NCBI GenBank assembly: GCA_958510875.1
Contig: OY294068.1
Span: 27,260,297 to 27,324,296 of the forward strand
Source: Endomychus coccineus
Taxonomy: Eukaryota; Arthropoda; Insecta; Coleoptera; Endomychidae
Reading direction: 5' to 3'
DNA: 64,000 bases
The translations under genes were made by a program, and so were the position numbers. Shown piece after piece: positions 19,396 through 30,449 of the stretch (the first letter of the stretch is position 1; the number at the start of each line of letters is the position of its first letter). The notes under the pieces were generated by a model, which was not told the origin of the DNA, searched no databases, and saw only the letters and a list, made by a program, of their open reading frames with translations.

Positions 19396-20649
19396 GTGCC
19401 GAGGGCTGAATGGCACTGGGGTACAGTGCCGCGAACGGTTCCTCTGGGAAACCGGGTCGAATCCCAGTTGTATGCAGACCTTCCATCCGTATGGGGCTCT
19501 GCGGATGGCGACCAACCTTTCCCCAACACTCGTGGGATCCATATGACAGACCAACAAAAAAAACCTAAAACCCAAGGAGGCTCCGTACCGGTGCCTCCAT
19601 CCCCTTCCTCCTCTCCTTTCCTGGAAGAAGGCTCCTCAGGGGTGCCTTCCTCCTCCCAACACTCGGAAGGCTCCTTACTGGTGCCTTCCTCCTTTTCGCA
19701 GATAGGCTCCTCTTCGGTGCCTACCAGCGACTCCCAATCCAACGAACACCCCCCGGGGATCTCGCAAGAGGACCCCGAGGAGATAAATACCTTGTCCAGG
19801 GCACTGAGCAGGGTCAAAGTGAAACGGCCCAACATTTGTGGGGCCGAGAGGAAGCGTCGCCGGAGGATGCGGGAGGCCAGGGAATCCGCTAAATCGGGTC
19901 CCCCGGTAGCCATGCCGCCTCCGGCGCCTTCCGGAAGTAAGACGCCAAGTCTGGGGGCCATCAAACGCCCCCGAACTCCATCTTCCACTCCCGAGAGCAC
20001 CCGCGTGGTCAAACGCCGCAGACCTCAAGGGCCTGCGGCGGGCAGCTATGCGGGGGCTCTTACCGGGGAAGGAATCCTGCACATTGCCGTCTTTCGGGAG
20101 GGCAGGCAGGATGCAGGCTTAACTCCCGATGAACTCCTGGAGTTCACAGACGCAGTGGGGGACGCGGTCTCCGCGCTGACGGAGGAGGCCCTGCCCCCCC
20201 GCTTCCATCCAACAAGGCTGTGGAAGCGTTGTCTGCTTATTACAGCGGCGGACTCCGCTTCCAAGGATTGGCTATCACAAGTGATAGCCACCATAAAGCC
20301 TTGGGAAAACGTCAATCTCCTGGCGGTAGAGCCAAAAGCTCTTCCCAGAAGATGGCGGGCGATGTTGTGGCTGCCTGGGAAAAGGCACCCGACAAACCAG
20401 GATACCTTAGGTGCCCTGGAAAAACAAAACCCGGGGCTCAGAGCCACCTCTTGGGGAATACTCGAGAGGAAGGAAGAGCCCAACGGGCTGAGACTGATCG
20501 TCTGGCTGGATCAGGAGTCCATTGACCGCTTGGGGACGATGGACTTCCAGCCTTTCGTCAGAGCAACGAGGGCCCAAGTAACATTACTAGGGCCCTCTGC
20601 GAAAGAGCAGGGGCCAGTTAAAAGCACTGACCCCTCCTCTCAGGAATAG
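19396..20649 (+). CDS. LINE ORF1 protein, DUF4780-like, intact frame
   Basis: The open frame is 417 codons from 19396. A start at 19543 (MTDQQKKPKTQGG, 368 aa) is equally plausible, because the earlier part looks like translated leader. The first half is low-complexity Ser/Pro-rich with an internal repeat (EEGSSGVPSSS and GSLLVPSS type). Next is a basic stretch (ERKRRRRMREARESA, then KRPRTPSSTPES and VVKRRRPQG) likely to bind nucleic acid. From about residue 215 a folded domain runs ILHIAVFREG, LTPDELLEFTDAVGDAVSAL, FHPTRLWKRCLLITAADSAS, WLSQVIATIKPWENVNLLAV, ENPGLRAT-like and LRLIVWLDQESIDRL. This order matches the DUF4780 domain found in ORF1 of insect LINEs. In such elements ORF1 coats the RNA. 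Stop TAG at 20647, 81 bp before ORF2. Having no stops, it is one of the youngest-looking frames in the window. Confidence 0.8.
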   Translation: MPRAEWHWGTVPRTVPLGNRVESQLYADLPSVWGSADGDQPFPNTRGIHMTDQQKKPKTQGGSVPVPPSPSSSPFLEEGSSGVPSSSQHSEGSLLVPSSFSQIGSSSVPTSDSQSNEHPPGISQEDPEEINTLSRALSRVKVKRPNICGAERKRRRRMREARESAKSGPPVAMPPPAPSGSKTPSLGAIKRPRTPSSTPESTRVVKRRRPQGPAAGSYAGALTGEGILHIAVFREGRQDAGLTPDELLEFTDAVGDAVSALTEEALPPRFHPTRLWKRCLLITAADSASKDWLSQVIATIKPWENVNLLAVEPKALPRRWRAMLWLPGKRHPTNQDTLGALEKQNPGLRATSWGILERKEEPNGLRLIVWLDQESIDRLGTMDFQPFVRATRAQVTLLGPSAKEQGPVKSTDPSSQE

Positions 20650-20730
20650 GGAAAGGCCGAGACCCCTCGGCCTTTCCTAACTTACGAGCCCAGGCTGAGG
20701 GCTTTTCTCTTTAGCCGGGATTATTTCAAA

Positions 20731-21175
20731 ATGGCAGGCAAAATAAAATTTTTGCAGGCTAACCTTCAGCACGGCAAGTCTTCGACTGCAGTGTTGATGA
20801 AAAGGCTCTCTGAGCTCAAAATAAACGTATGCTTGATACAAGAGCCGTGGGCTTACCACGGCCGTGTAAAAGGCCTACGCCAAAGAGGAGGCACGCTACA
20901 TTACTGCACCTCTGAGGAGATGCCGAGAGCGTGCATCTTCACAAAGGATGTCGATGCCTTCCCGATGCCGGAATTCTGTCACAGGGATCTGGTTGCGGTT
21001 AGGATATGGCACCTTGTGGAAGGAGTCCGAACGGAGGTGGTAGTTTGCTCTGCATACTTTCCCTACGGCTCCAGCAATCCCCCACCTGCGGAAGTGGTCG
21101 AATCAGATAGACGTTGTGAGGGGCGGGGAGTGCCACTTCTTCTGGGATGCGACGCCAATTCTCACCACACGGTGA
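20731..21175 (+). pseudogene. LINE ORF2, N-terminal apurinic-type endonuclease, truncated
   Basis: MAGKIKFLQANLQHGKSSTA starts the EEP-type endonuclease (FLQANLQHG with the first Asn). LIQEPWAYHGRVKGL holds the catalytic Glu, then CHRDLVAVRIW, VVVCSAYFPYGSSNPPP and LLLGCDANSHHTV with the DAN(A/S)HH catalytic motif. All visible catalytic residues are kept. Homology stops directly after SHHTV at about 21175, where the next residue should be Trp. The frame then runs on to 21270 in unrelated sequence. Reverse transcriptase is absent, so ORF2 is dead. The domain nicks target DNA in intact R1/LOA elements. Confidence 0.85.
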
Positions 21176-21389
21176 TTTCCTTTGTTGTTACTTCTGCGAA
21201 TCTATACTCCTCTTGTATTCTTAGCATAAGATTCACATCATCTTCTCTTCTCTTGATTGTGTCGCGGTAGTTTACTTGCGTGTCTGTGAATGCTTTTGCC
21301 TTCTCAAGATCTGTCATTGCTGCGTTGCCGGTCAAAGATCCCTTCCAACACTTGGAAATAGTCAGGATTCGGGCAAATGTTGAGGTTGC
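21172..21389 (-). other. Unrecognised coding-like stretch abutting the LINE breakpoint
   Basis: On the minus strand about 72 codons are open from 21389 (after a stop) to the LINE junction. The composition is that of a protein (ISKCWKGSLTGNAAMTDLEK, then AFTDTQVNYRDTIKRREDDV and MLRIQEEYRFAEVTTKEI), with a charged helical character. I do not recognise the family. It may be part of whatever replaced the 3' half of the LINE, either another mobile element or a displaced exon. GC content here is higher than in the region to the right. Confidence 0.35.
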
Positions 21390-21439
21390 TTACAGGCTTC
21401 GCCGTCGGTGATTAGCCACAGTAGCAGAAATAGGCCGAC

Positions 21440-24034
21440 GTTAAATAAATGAATAGAATACCAAATCTTTTGAATTTTCCACATAATATGGATATAAGAT
21501 GAATATGAAATATTTCTGTTCTCATAATTGTTTCATCGGTTTACAAACTCAATTCATATATTTGGTTGCAGAAGAACCTGAAGTTTTGATAAAAAATCCG
21601 TGAATTGATTATCAGTGTAGGGCTGAACTCGATTACATAACAGTCCGCTTTATAATCTTACATAGATGTCTATTTTGTTATGGAGATAGATAATTCAATA
21701 TTCTGTATAAGTCCTATATATTGATTTCCTCAATGTAATAAAGCTTATCCACTTTCCTGTTTGAACGTAGAAGCATGGGTTGGAACGGTTTTGTTTGCCT
21801 GGATTGTATACGGAACCGCAGGTTTTGTTCTAAGAACGAATCACCTTAATCGTGAATAAATTATAAAATTTATTCTTATTTTATCTTCAACATGTAGTAT
21901 AGCTCTTTCACGCTTTTCATTATATCCTGAAATAATCCTATTAATTGTAGGGTCTTTTATGGGGCTCTAAATATTCTATTGAATACTATAATGTGCAGTG
22001 ATACTGAGAGGCATTCCTGTCTCAAAAAAGTCAATAAATGCTGTATGAAAATGATTTCGCTGAATGCATACTACATGATATTTGTTTAAGTTCCCATGTT
22101 AGGACATTAAAAGTGAATTATCTCACTATGTATATGAGACTAATTAAAAATACTGGAGACATATTATTAATCTTCACATTTCAATCAAGAAAATTCAGTT
22201 TTCTTACTTCCCTCACTATATGTAGCAAATAGTTAAGGGAAGCATTGTATCCACCTACATTTTTTTCGGATTTTGGAGGATATATCCAGTTTGAGCATTT
22301 CTGACTATTTTTGAGATGCTGTCTGTATGTGCATGTGGGCGTGCTCGTATGGATTTGACATTTTGCAGATCGCTATTAAGTGGTGAAAATAGGAACTGTG
22401 TTGTTTTTGGGTGCGATAGCCCCGTTTCGTGTGTTATTTTTCACATCTATCTTCGGTTTTTGAAATGTTATTATAGTATTTTGTTGAACCATAATGACAA
22501 CCGTTTTTTTCGTTATAAATATATATTATAGGCCTAGATTTAACCTGCAGAAGTGTCAAACTCTCATTTTAAGATTCAAGTAACATCATCGAAGTGTGAA
22601 GATACTTCTAATTTCTGTGTAATGGTGTAAATAATCAGGTTAAAATAGTGTCAATACGATACAAATTAGAATAATACACTATCGATTTTCAGGGTTCCTT
22701 CAAGAAATGATGCATTAACGAAAAACTAGATGGGAATAGTATGACGTTAAGCTACTGCTAGCCGTTTTAGTAGTTATAACTTTACAAATAATGTTTATTC
22801 ATATCATGGTCTGGAAACATATCACAAATAGCTAAAACCTGATGCTGTGCTTCCAGGTGGTGATAAAAAAACAATTCTTCATAGCAAAGTGCTGTATCAT
22901 CAACTTCACATGAACTCAATGATCATATCTCAGCTTCAATGCTCATGTATTATTATATTTCATAACAATGCCTCAAAGCTGCCCTGTTGATTATTCTACA
23001 AGTATAGCATCGTAAAAATCCAATAAAATCAGCAAGCGACATTTTTCAAATTTCCAAAAAATACAACAATATGCATTTTTATATTCTTCCTTTTCATATA
23101 CGTTTTAGTCCGTTCCACGTAAGCATCATTATGATCTTTAGAATTGGAAGAACTTATATAAAATAACAAATTCTCAGATAATAAAACATAAATTATGGGT
23201 TGAGAACGCTTTAAAAATTAAAACTTCTTTGAGTTTATTATGAAGTTTGTTGATTTATTAAAAGAGTTTAATCAAATCTAGCTTAACGCACATAGAGTTA
23301 TCAACAAGTGAAGGAAGTAACGTAATTCATTGATCACAGCTTTTTTATCAATATTCTGCTCCAGTCTACTTCCTTTCAGAATATTTTTGACAGTGAACAA
23401 CTAACAACAATATCAAGCTGCCGAATTGCAGTATTTTATTTTTCAATCCTAATTTCAGTAGGCCACAATAGTCTAGCCCTGTATACTTGTTCATACTTGC
23501 ACTAATTAGAATTAATGCTACATTATAATTACGTATAATGAATCCTCAAACTTTAATTTGAAATTAATATTGGTTATTATAAAATATTAGGAAGTACTTA
23601 CTAATTATAGTATATTCTATTTAAATTCTTATGAAATATGAATGATTCAGCTTGAACATATCGTTGAAGTGTATCACGTATTATAAATATTGATAAATGA
23701 TTTCTAAGAGAAGAGACAGGCACAGTTTCCTAATCCGAATGGATACAGGATACATTAATCAATCATCTGAAGCATTATTTTAGTGCCAAAGTTTCAGCTC
23801 GTTTAACCAAATTAATGATGAGTTCAAATACTGCTTATGAACTACAATTTCCAATTTCGTATATCTATTTGAGGATACTAACAGGTTAAATAGATAATTT
23901 AACTCTATATATCTGAATATAATTATGTGAGATACCACAACTCTATCTATTCTTTATTCTATGTTTTTCTGTTCATCTATAATCTATATATATACATAGA
24001 ATATCTGTTGCCACCCAGGAAGACTCGTTTTACC
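21440..24034. other. AT-rich stretch, about 2.6 kb
   Basis: I find no genes, repeats or element ends. The short frames at 22038-22232 and 22316-22531 lack any recognisable domain and are probably chance. Confidence 0.4.
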
Positions 24035-24119
24035 ATCACATCAGGCACACGATGAGTCTTGACAGACTCCTTGTTCAACATCTAACTGCTGCCGCCCTCC
24101 ATTGCATTAAGACGAACTC

Positions 24120-24726
24120 GTGGATGTTATTCTGAACCACCGAACGACGGGAGGCGTCAGGTCACCCATTTATTTTACGTGGATGATTTGGAAATGTATG
24201 CCTCCGGCGGAAAAACCTCCATCAAGCTCTCAACGCGGTTCAAGAATATACACGACTATAGGCATGGAGTTGAGATTGGACAAGGGCGCAGTGTTGCATT
24301 TGAGGAGAGGACGATCTCCGAGTATATGCAGCTTGCCGACGATAGCATCTTTGAACATCTTGATCCTGGAGAGACCTATCGATACTTGAGGTGAATTGAA
24401 CAACGTCCATATTATGACGTTCCTAGATGAAGGTGGGTCTCCGTGGCAAGTACAGAAACCTTGTTCGAACGATTTGGTCTTCCGACCTTTAGAGTGAGAA
24501 CAAGGCGTCTGCAACAAATATGCTTGCCGATTCAGTCCTGCTTCACTCTTTTGTAGTGGTAAAATGGACGGTCGATGAGCTGCATAGACTCGACAAGAGA
24601 CATATCCATCACAGTTTGCATCGTAGGTTGTCCGTGTCCCGCATTTACCTTCCACGTCACTGGGGAGGTAGTGGACTTTTTAGTCTGGAGGGTCTGCATC
24701 AAAGTGTGGTTCTGAGTGAAGCTTGA
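24120..24726 (+). pseudogene. Reverse transcriptase remnant with YVDD, R2/R4 type
   Basis: THLFYVDDLEMYASGGKTS (about 24159-24215) is reverse transcriptase motif C with YVDD. It is followed by LADDSIFEHLDPGETYRYL, the conserved stretch after the palm in R2/R4/Dong elements. Later, VVVKWTVDELHRLDKRHIHH and RIYLPRHWGGSGLFSLEGLH (24555-24700) match the post-RT thumb/connector of the same group. Stops and frameshifts separate the blocks. The N-terminal fingers and zinc fingers are not present. Confidence 0.8.
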
Positions 24727-24838
24727 AAGGTTTTTAGGAGTTCGAACCCTCTCCTGTGCCTTGTTAAAAGTCACGAATTTGTTGGAGTGGGGGCATTAAT
24801 CGTAAAGGCAGCACAAAAAACTGCGGAAGAACTAGAAT

Positions 24839-25640
24839 TTGACATCAGTTTATAAATGCGCGGGGCTAGATCTTATGCTCAGGCGGCATGTTGACAAGCC
24901 TTTCTACAAAAACATAGAAACGATCGGCCTGTCAACCAGGCTGACTTTCAGCTACCTAAGGTCAGCTGGGCCTACATCCGTGACCGAGGGATTTACCGCA
25001 GCTTACCAAGATGGCGTAATCAACACCTTGATCTATCGCCTCAACGTGATGGATGTGCAGGTTCCGGATCTCAGCTGTAGGGCCTATCGAAAGGCACCTG
25101 AGACTCTTTCCACCTGCTGTCGGCATATCCGGCAAAAGCAGCCTCGCGTACACCCATTGCGATGACGCGATGCGATGTAATATGGGTGCTGTATTACCAT
25201 CTAAGGCACTCGTGTGGAATAGAACAAGAGCCGGTGCTGCCTTACATGCCAGGAGATATTGAGTCCGTTGTCGGAAACGAAAAATCCACTGGAAGTACCC
25301 GTTTCCGACCGTCAGGTTCATACTAACAAGTAGGCCTGATGTTGTCCTCCTCGATAAACAAACCAAGGCCATGTATGTCATAGAATTCTCTGCTCCTTCT
25401 CCAAAGAAGAGGAAAATGAACAAAGTATCAAGATCTCCTGCTCGAGCTCCGCATGCTATACCCAGGCCCCAAGGTCGTATTAGTGGTACTGACCGTTCGT
25501 GTTAAGGGCGGCATTCTGTCTTCGCTGCGTTCAAACTTGAAGATCATTCCGGCCTGTAACACCTTGGATCTTGATAGACCGGATGCAGAAGGCAGTCATT
25601 CTGGGTTCAATAAGACTACTTAGGGCACACAATTTAGGAA
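24839..25640 (+). pseudogene. C-terminal restriction-like endonuclease domain
   Basis: The key motif is RPDVVLLDKQTKAMYVIEF (RPD at 25332-25340, Glu codon at 25383-25385), the PD-(14 residues)-E signature of the nuclease in R2/R4 elements. Upstream, about 24839-25165 reads as the linker of the same polyprotein (DVQVPDLSCRAYRKAPETLS), and THCDDAMRCNMGAV at 25150-25190 resembles the Cys/His region before the nuclease. Downstream, KGGILSS-like and CNTLDLDRPDAEGSH remnants give the usual C-terminus. Catalytic residues survive but several stops do not allow one protein. Confidence 0.75.
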
Positions 25641-25765
25641 CCTGAAGCTACTTACCGACCAGAGGGAAGGTGTAGCATCGGTTAACTGACTTTGATTTTT
25701 CTGGCGCGATTGCTGCGATATCGTCGGAACGGGCAACAACCCAATCAGCATTTAAAAAAACTAAA

Positions 25766-27934
25766 AAACTACATTATCATCAACAAAGCTACCAAATAAA
25801 ATCATAATCCACGAGAACCAAAAATAAAAATGCATAAAAGCAACAAGGATGTTAGTCGTTAGTAGTGTGTGACTACTAGAATTGGTGACCACGACTTCGT
25901 TAAAGAAGAGATAGACTCACAGAGTTGTTATCTTATCTATGACTATACTTCACTTCTGATCTATTATTTTATATCTATTATCTTAATGAGCCATTGTACT
26001 ATCGTCTTGGTTGCTAAGACAATTACTGATTTGATTATTCTATCAACAAAATTGAAAGCGACTTAATTATGAATAACTCTTGAAACTAAAATTGAATTAT
26101 CATCAACGAGAAGAACTTTATTGTTATTATTACTGTAGTGGAATCCGATCACTACACTTACATGGAATTATGGTACATTAGGCAAAGGAAAATATATATG
26201 TGTGATAGTGTTGTTATGGGCGTCTTGCTATTTTTTCTACTCTTTGTTAAAGTAATACCATTATAACATGAGAAGATGTTGATTGAAAAAATAACAAAAG
26301 TTTTATAGAATTTCCTGTTGGCAGCTATTCTTAATAAAGCAAGAATGTCTGAGAATAGTAAACACACTCCATCACCGATTTACTTTCTATATCATGTTTC
26401 ATCAGCACATACAAGCTTTCAGGAACGTGTGACAAAACGCTCTCTGCTTGGAAATTTCTTATTGGGAAATGTTACGATTGGTACCTACTGATAATTTAGA
26501 CTATATTAAGTATTTCACCAGAATCTACCGTAATCTACTTTGATTTACTTGATACGAGTGAGAAACGGATTCAATTCTTTTTTAATATTCAATAATGTAA
26601 ATGGAATGACAAAGCAGAATGAAATGTCAGGTTCATCTTTATATTTAACCAGCTGGTTATTCTGCTAGAGCGATTATCATGTTCACTCCCAATTAACGGT
26701 GCCAATCCACATTGTGGTTATCAACAAGTTCCATGCTTTTGATCAATATTTCCAATTATATCGGTTAACTCAACAGGAAATTAAATTTTGAATTGCACGC
26801 CGTTTCCGATTGTCGAACGTTTAGTCAAATACATTTTTAGAAAAATGAAATTTACGAAAATGCCGCGTTAACAGTTGATGCAAGAATTGCAGCTTGCCGA
26901 CCATGAAAACGCGGAAATTTCGTCACCTGAATCAGGGAACAGCAGCAAGTCCACACTATATTCCATAAAAAATCTCCAGTGAGGAGGCGTGACAGTTGAA
27001 TCAACAAACAAAATTCCGGATCGGGAGAACTATTTGCTGTATCTTATTAGGTGAGTCAATATAGGATCAAAATTATAGGATGAAAATAGTTTCTTATGCA
27101 AAAAGTAGCGCTGAAAAGGATGGTGGAGTCAAACATTGTCTAAAGTTTGTGCTATTGTTTATATCTGCGTTTAGTTGCAAAATTACTGAAAAATGCGTAA
27201 AAATCAGAAGCTAATTGTCTGGACCTTTGCATGGTGTAAATATTAACAGAACACGCCGTTTAATACCAATTACGATTCATTTGCTTATTAGCATATAGGG
27301 ACTTCCGGTTTCAATAAAAATTGATTTAATTGGGTTCAAATTGTTGGTATTCAGTTCAGCTATCGCATCTATATAGTGTGAGTAAACTTTTTCTTTTGTT
27401 TACTTTCTACAACTAATTATTTAAAAGTCCTTAGTGAACAAATTAAATATCTCGACGAACAAATATAGGATCAGAACGAGACAATTGAAAGGTTTCTCAA
27501 AAACGCATATTTTGGCTTAAGACTTATCGCGATTCGATGAGTAGAATCCAAGATATCGTATTGAATGTGTTTGTAGCGATGAATTCGTCATTTTGAATTT
27601 TTCTCCAACAAAAATTGATTAAATGTGAAGAGTAAAGCCATATTAGCTTAAGTTCAGATTACGTTGATTAAAGGTAGAGGAATTCGTCTATTGTGGGTAT
27701 TATGTAGTCTTGAGTGTTCTTTTTATGGTTTTTTTCCACCCTCATCGAGCAGCTGCAGATGATAAATGTCGTCTGAGCATTAGCTCACGTAAAGAAGCTC
27801 AGTTGAGTGTACATCGTTGAATTGTTGATCACATCAAAATCTTGAATTTGCTCAAGTGAAGTTACTTTTTTGATAATTGATAGTGTTGAAGAAGAACTTT
27901 ATAGAGTCGTATTCGTTAGTGTATATTTGGAAAA
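25766..27934. other. AT-rich stretch, about 2.2 kb
   Basis: No gene recognised. AATTGGTGACCACGACTTCG at 25879 resembles the primer-site end of an LTR, but no flanking LTR pair is visible. The frames at 25869-26066 and 26158-26367 are hydrophobic AT-rich runs without domains. Confidence 0.35.
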
Positions 27935-28018
27935 TCTTGGCTTCCGGATGAATTCGCCGCGTCACAATAGCTCGACTTGATGCACGGAATCCATCCGGAA
28001 GCCAAGATTTTTCAAGAT
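27935..28018. repeat. Inverted pair of Penelope 3' ends
   Basis: AAAATCTTGGCTTCCGGATG on the left and its complement ending CCAAGATTTT on the right enclose GCGTCACAATAGCTCGACTT. These are the terminal bases of the Penelope family at 4205 and 5818, joined tail to tail with the hammerhead core missing. The pair can fold as a hairpin. Confidence 0.75.
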
Positions 28019-28427
28019 TAGATATCCGCGGAAGTCTACTATTCAAGATAGTGTATATTTGTGAAATATCCAAGGTAAATTTTTTGTTAGAATAAGATGA
28101 GCTAATAGAAAAAATTATGATTTAATTACATTTTTTCAAACTCACATTTATAATTACCGAATTTAATTATTTTAATATTATTTGTTTGAAAGAACTAAAA
28201 TGTTTGGCTTCTAATGAAGAAATACACGCTGTTTTGAAATATTCAAACAAGATTTCTTTATTAGATGCTACATATTTAACTCTTTTCACAGGAATGATAT
28301 TTTAAAACAATCAAATTCGCTAATTATAAATATGAGTACGAAAAAATTGCTTTTCAAAAAATGTTTATTAAATCATTATTTTTTCTATTATCTTAACTTA
28401 TTTTAACAAAAATTTACCTCCGATATC
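28019..28427. other. AT-rich stretch without features
   Basis: Nothing recognised. Confidence 0.4.
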
Positions 28428-28652
28428 TCACAAATACACACTGAAGAAGAAGCGTAAAGTTCGAGGTCTTAATACAATCAACAATTCAGTGATGTATAAA
28501 ACTGAAAAATGAAGGTGTACGTCTACTTGTTCATCTGGATGAAACATGGGAACAGGGACTATCGGTTCCTGGCAATCCACTAAAACTATGAAAACCATGA
28601 AAGCTGATAGCACATAGTATATAGTAGGTACTCCATGATGGTTGTAGAGCAA
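28428..28652 (-). other. Possible signal-peptide exon (weak)
   Basis: A minus-strand frame begins MLYNHHGVPTIYYVLSAFMV and continues FIVLVDCQEPIVPVPMFHPD. It has a hydrophobic segment followed by a Cys-Gln that could be a signal cleavage site, then a Pro-rich polar segment. A GT that could act as donor lies after EQ or EQVD. This could be the first coding exon of a secreted protein. No following exon was found on the same strand, and chance cannot be excluded. Confidence 0.2.
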
Positions 28653-28734
28653 GTTTTATTCCTAGTGTACTAATATTTTCTTCAAAAACAAAGAATTATC
28701 ATGGTTAAATGTATCAAAATAACTTCTTGTACTT

Positions 28735-28800
28735 TGCCTATACGACAGGAAAACCTATAATGTTCGAAGAACATCATGTGAGCCAACAAACAGAATTCCA
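28735..28800 (-). mobile_element. Jockey-like LINE 3' end fragment
   Basis: On the minus strand it reads GATGTTCTTCGAACATTATA then GGTTTTCCTGTCGTATAGG, the shared 3' terminus also at 1055, 41640 and 42390. Only the last roughly 60 bp remain. Confidence 0.55.
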
Positions 28801-30389
28801 ACTTTGAGTGAATTTAGAAGAGCCCTCCACAATTGTTGTGGATAATGCATAATCTGCCAACAAGCACCCTCAAGAAATATGATATACAAGAATAGTTAAG
28901 TAGAAATAATATACCTACATTATGATAACACCTTCAAACCACTGTTGTTGATCTTGGTAAAAATGAATTATTCGCAAACTAGTATACGTAGCAGATATGT
29001 TAGAAATATTCACATAATAAAAGGTGATTAATATGGAAGATAATCGGCCAACTTGTATGGCTTCTATTTGTTGAGATATTATATTCATTCTACTGAAATA
29101 GTGTTAATGAGATTATCGAAAGTAGATTTGAAAATCATGCATTGATTTGAAGATTTTTATAATCGGGTATTTTGAGTGTTTGTTTCAATAAATTACAATG
29201 CATACTTTAACATCACAATAAGGATTATTAATATTGGCTTGAAGCTGAAAGTTGAGTTTCCATATCTTTATCTACATATTTCAGGTGTAGGATCAGTTTT
29301 AGTTTAATATTCGATCAAAAAGGATTTTGTAACCTTCTGAAAAATACTTAATTTTGCCTTTCACTGTTTTTTCGTCATTTAATACCTAAATATATATTTT
29401 TTGGTACTATTGGATAATTTGGATTCGATGCAAGCAGAACCAGTGACTAGGTACTTTATTTTTCTTCACACATTTGGTAAACAACAACAGTTTGTGAATT
29501 TGATTCAAAATTACAAGCAATTTGTATTGTTCGATATAATATATACATTTGTTTGTAACACAGTTTATTGTATCATATGAGTAATTATATTCACAAACCA
29601 TAAAAACCGCTCAACCTGACAACAACGACTGACCTTGATCCATCACGTCATATCATTGCCATTGGGCTACAATTTTAAGAGAAGGTATAATTTAGGTACT
29701 TTATCAAGAGCTTTACAAAAAAAAAAAAATCAGATCAGTCGGAGTATTATTAAAATCTTATGTATTATAAGTCTTTCTTTTTTCATTTTGTATTAAATGC
29801 CAAAATCCTCAAATCATGATGGATAATGATTGGTTAATAAGTGAGATTTAAATGAAATCTCTTGCCAAATACCAATTATGGTGAATCTAATTAATTATAA
29901 TGATTTAAAATATATGAAGTGGACTGAATACATTTATAAACATAGATGCTTTCTGTATTGAAGTGTATAACGTGACATTATTATCATGTGATAGTGTGAA
30001 TTGAAATGCACGACTAGCTGATTAATGGCAGTAATTTGCTCTTTGGGCTATGAAGTACATAATTAACTATTAACCGTAGATGTAGGTTCTGTCATCTGAT
30101 TATAATCATTCATTGAGTCCTGCATTATATTTACATGGGGAATGAATGTTTCACGCTCATATATTATTGTTAATAACGAGTAAATAACCCGGGATGATCA
30201 TCATTTTTCAACAAGAGACTGAAAATGAAAACATGGACCATGTACTATTTTGAAATATACAATTTTCCCATTCAGAATTTTAAATGTAGGGTCGTATCAA
30301 AATCCCCAAGTGCCATGGCCTAATAAATTTATGTTTGAGAGTAGCAGTTACTGAACAAAAAATCGTCAAGGCCTTGTTCGTTGAATCTT
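28801..30389. other. AT-rich stretch, about 1.6 kb
   Basis: No gene or repeat recognised. Confidence 0.4.
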
Positions 30390-30449
30390 CCAGCTTAAAG
30401 AGACTGTGCACAGGGAGAGGTATTATTTAATTTTCTGTGGTGTCTCGTG

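Larger units (their letters stand above)
19203..21175 (+). mobile_element. GC-rich R1/LOA-group LINE, 5' part
   Basis: The element shows a sharp rise in GC content against its AT-rich surroundings. It has a 5' leader, ORF1 and the start of ORF2, ending abruptly inside the endonuclease domain at about 21175. A 3'-truncated LINE is unusual, because LINE copies normally lose the 5' end. A later deletion or insertion probably removed the rest. Confidence 0.8.
24035..25765 (+). mobile_element. R4/Dong-like non-LTR retrotransposon, 5' truncated
   Basis: A plus-strand LINE of the restriction-like-endonuclease type holds the last part of the reverse transcriptase, the connecting region and a C-terminal endonuclease. 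The 3' end lies near 25750-25770 in an A-rich tail. GC content is higher than in the flanks. Several frames are needed to read it. Confidence 0.8.

Noticed and set aside
19221..20012. A 263-codon minus-strand open frame
   Set aside because: It is the antisense shadow of the GC-rich LINE ORF1, which has clear domain structure on the plus strand.
25870..25900. AATTGGTGACC word resembling an LTR end with a primer-binding site
   Set aside because: No LTR pair, gag or pol sequence lies nearby; a single short word is not enough.
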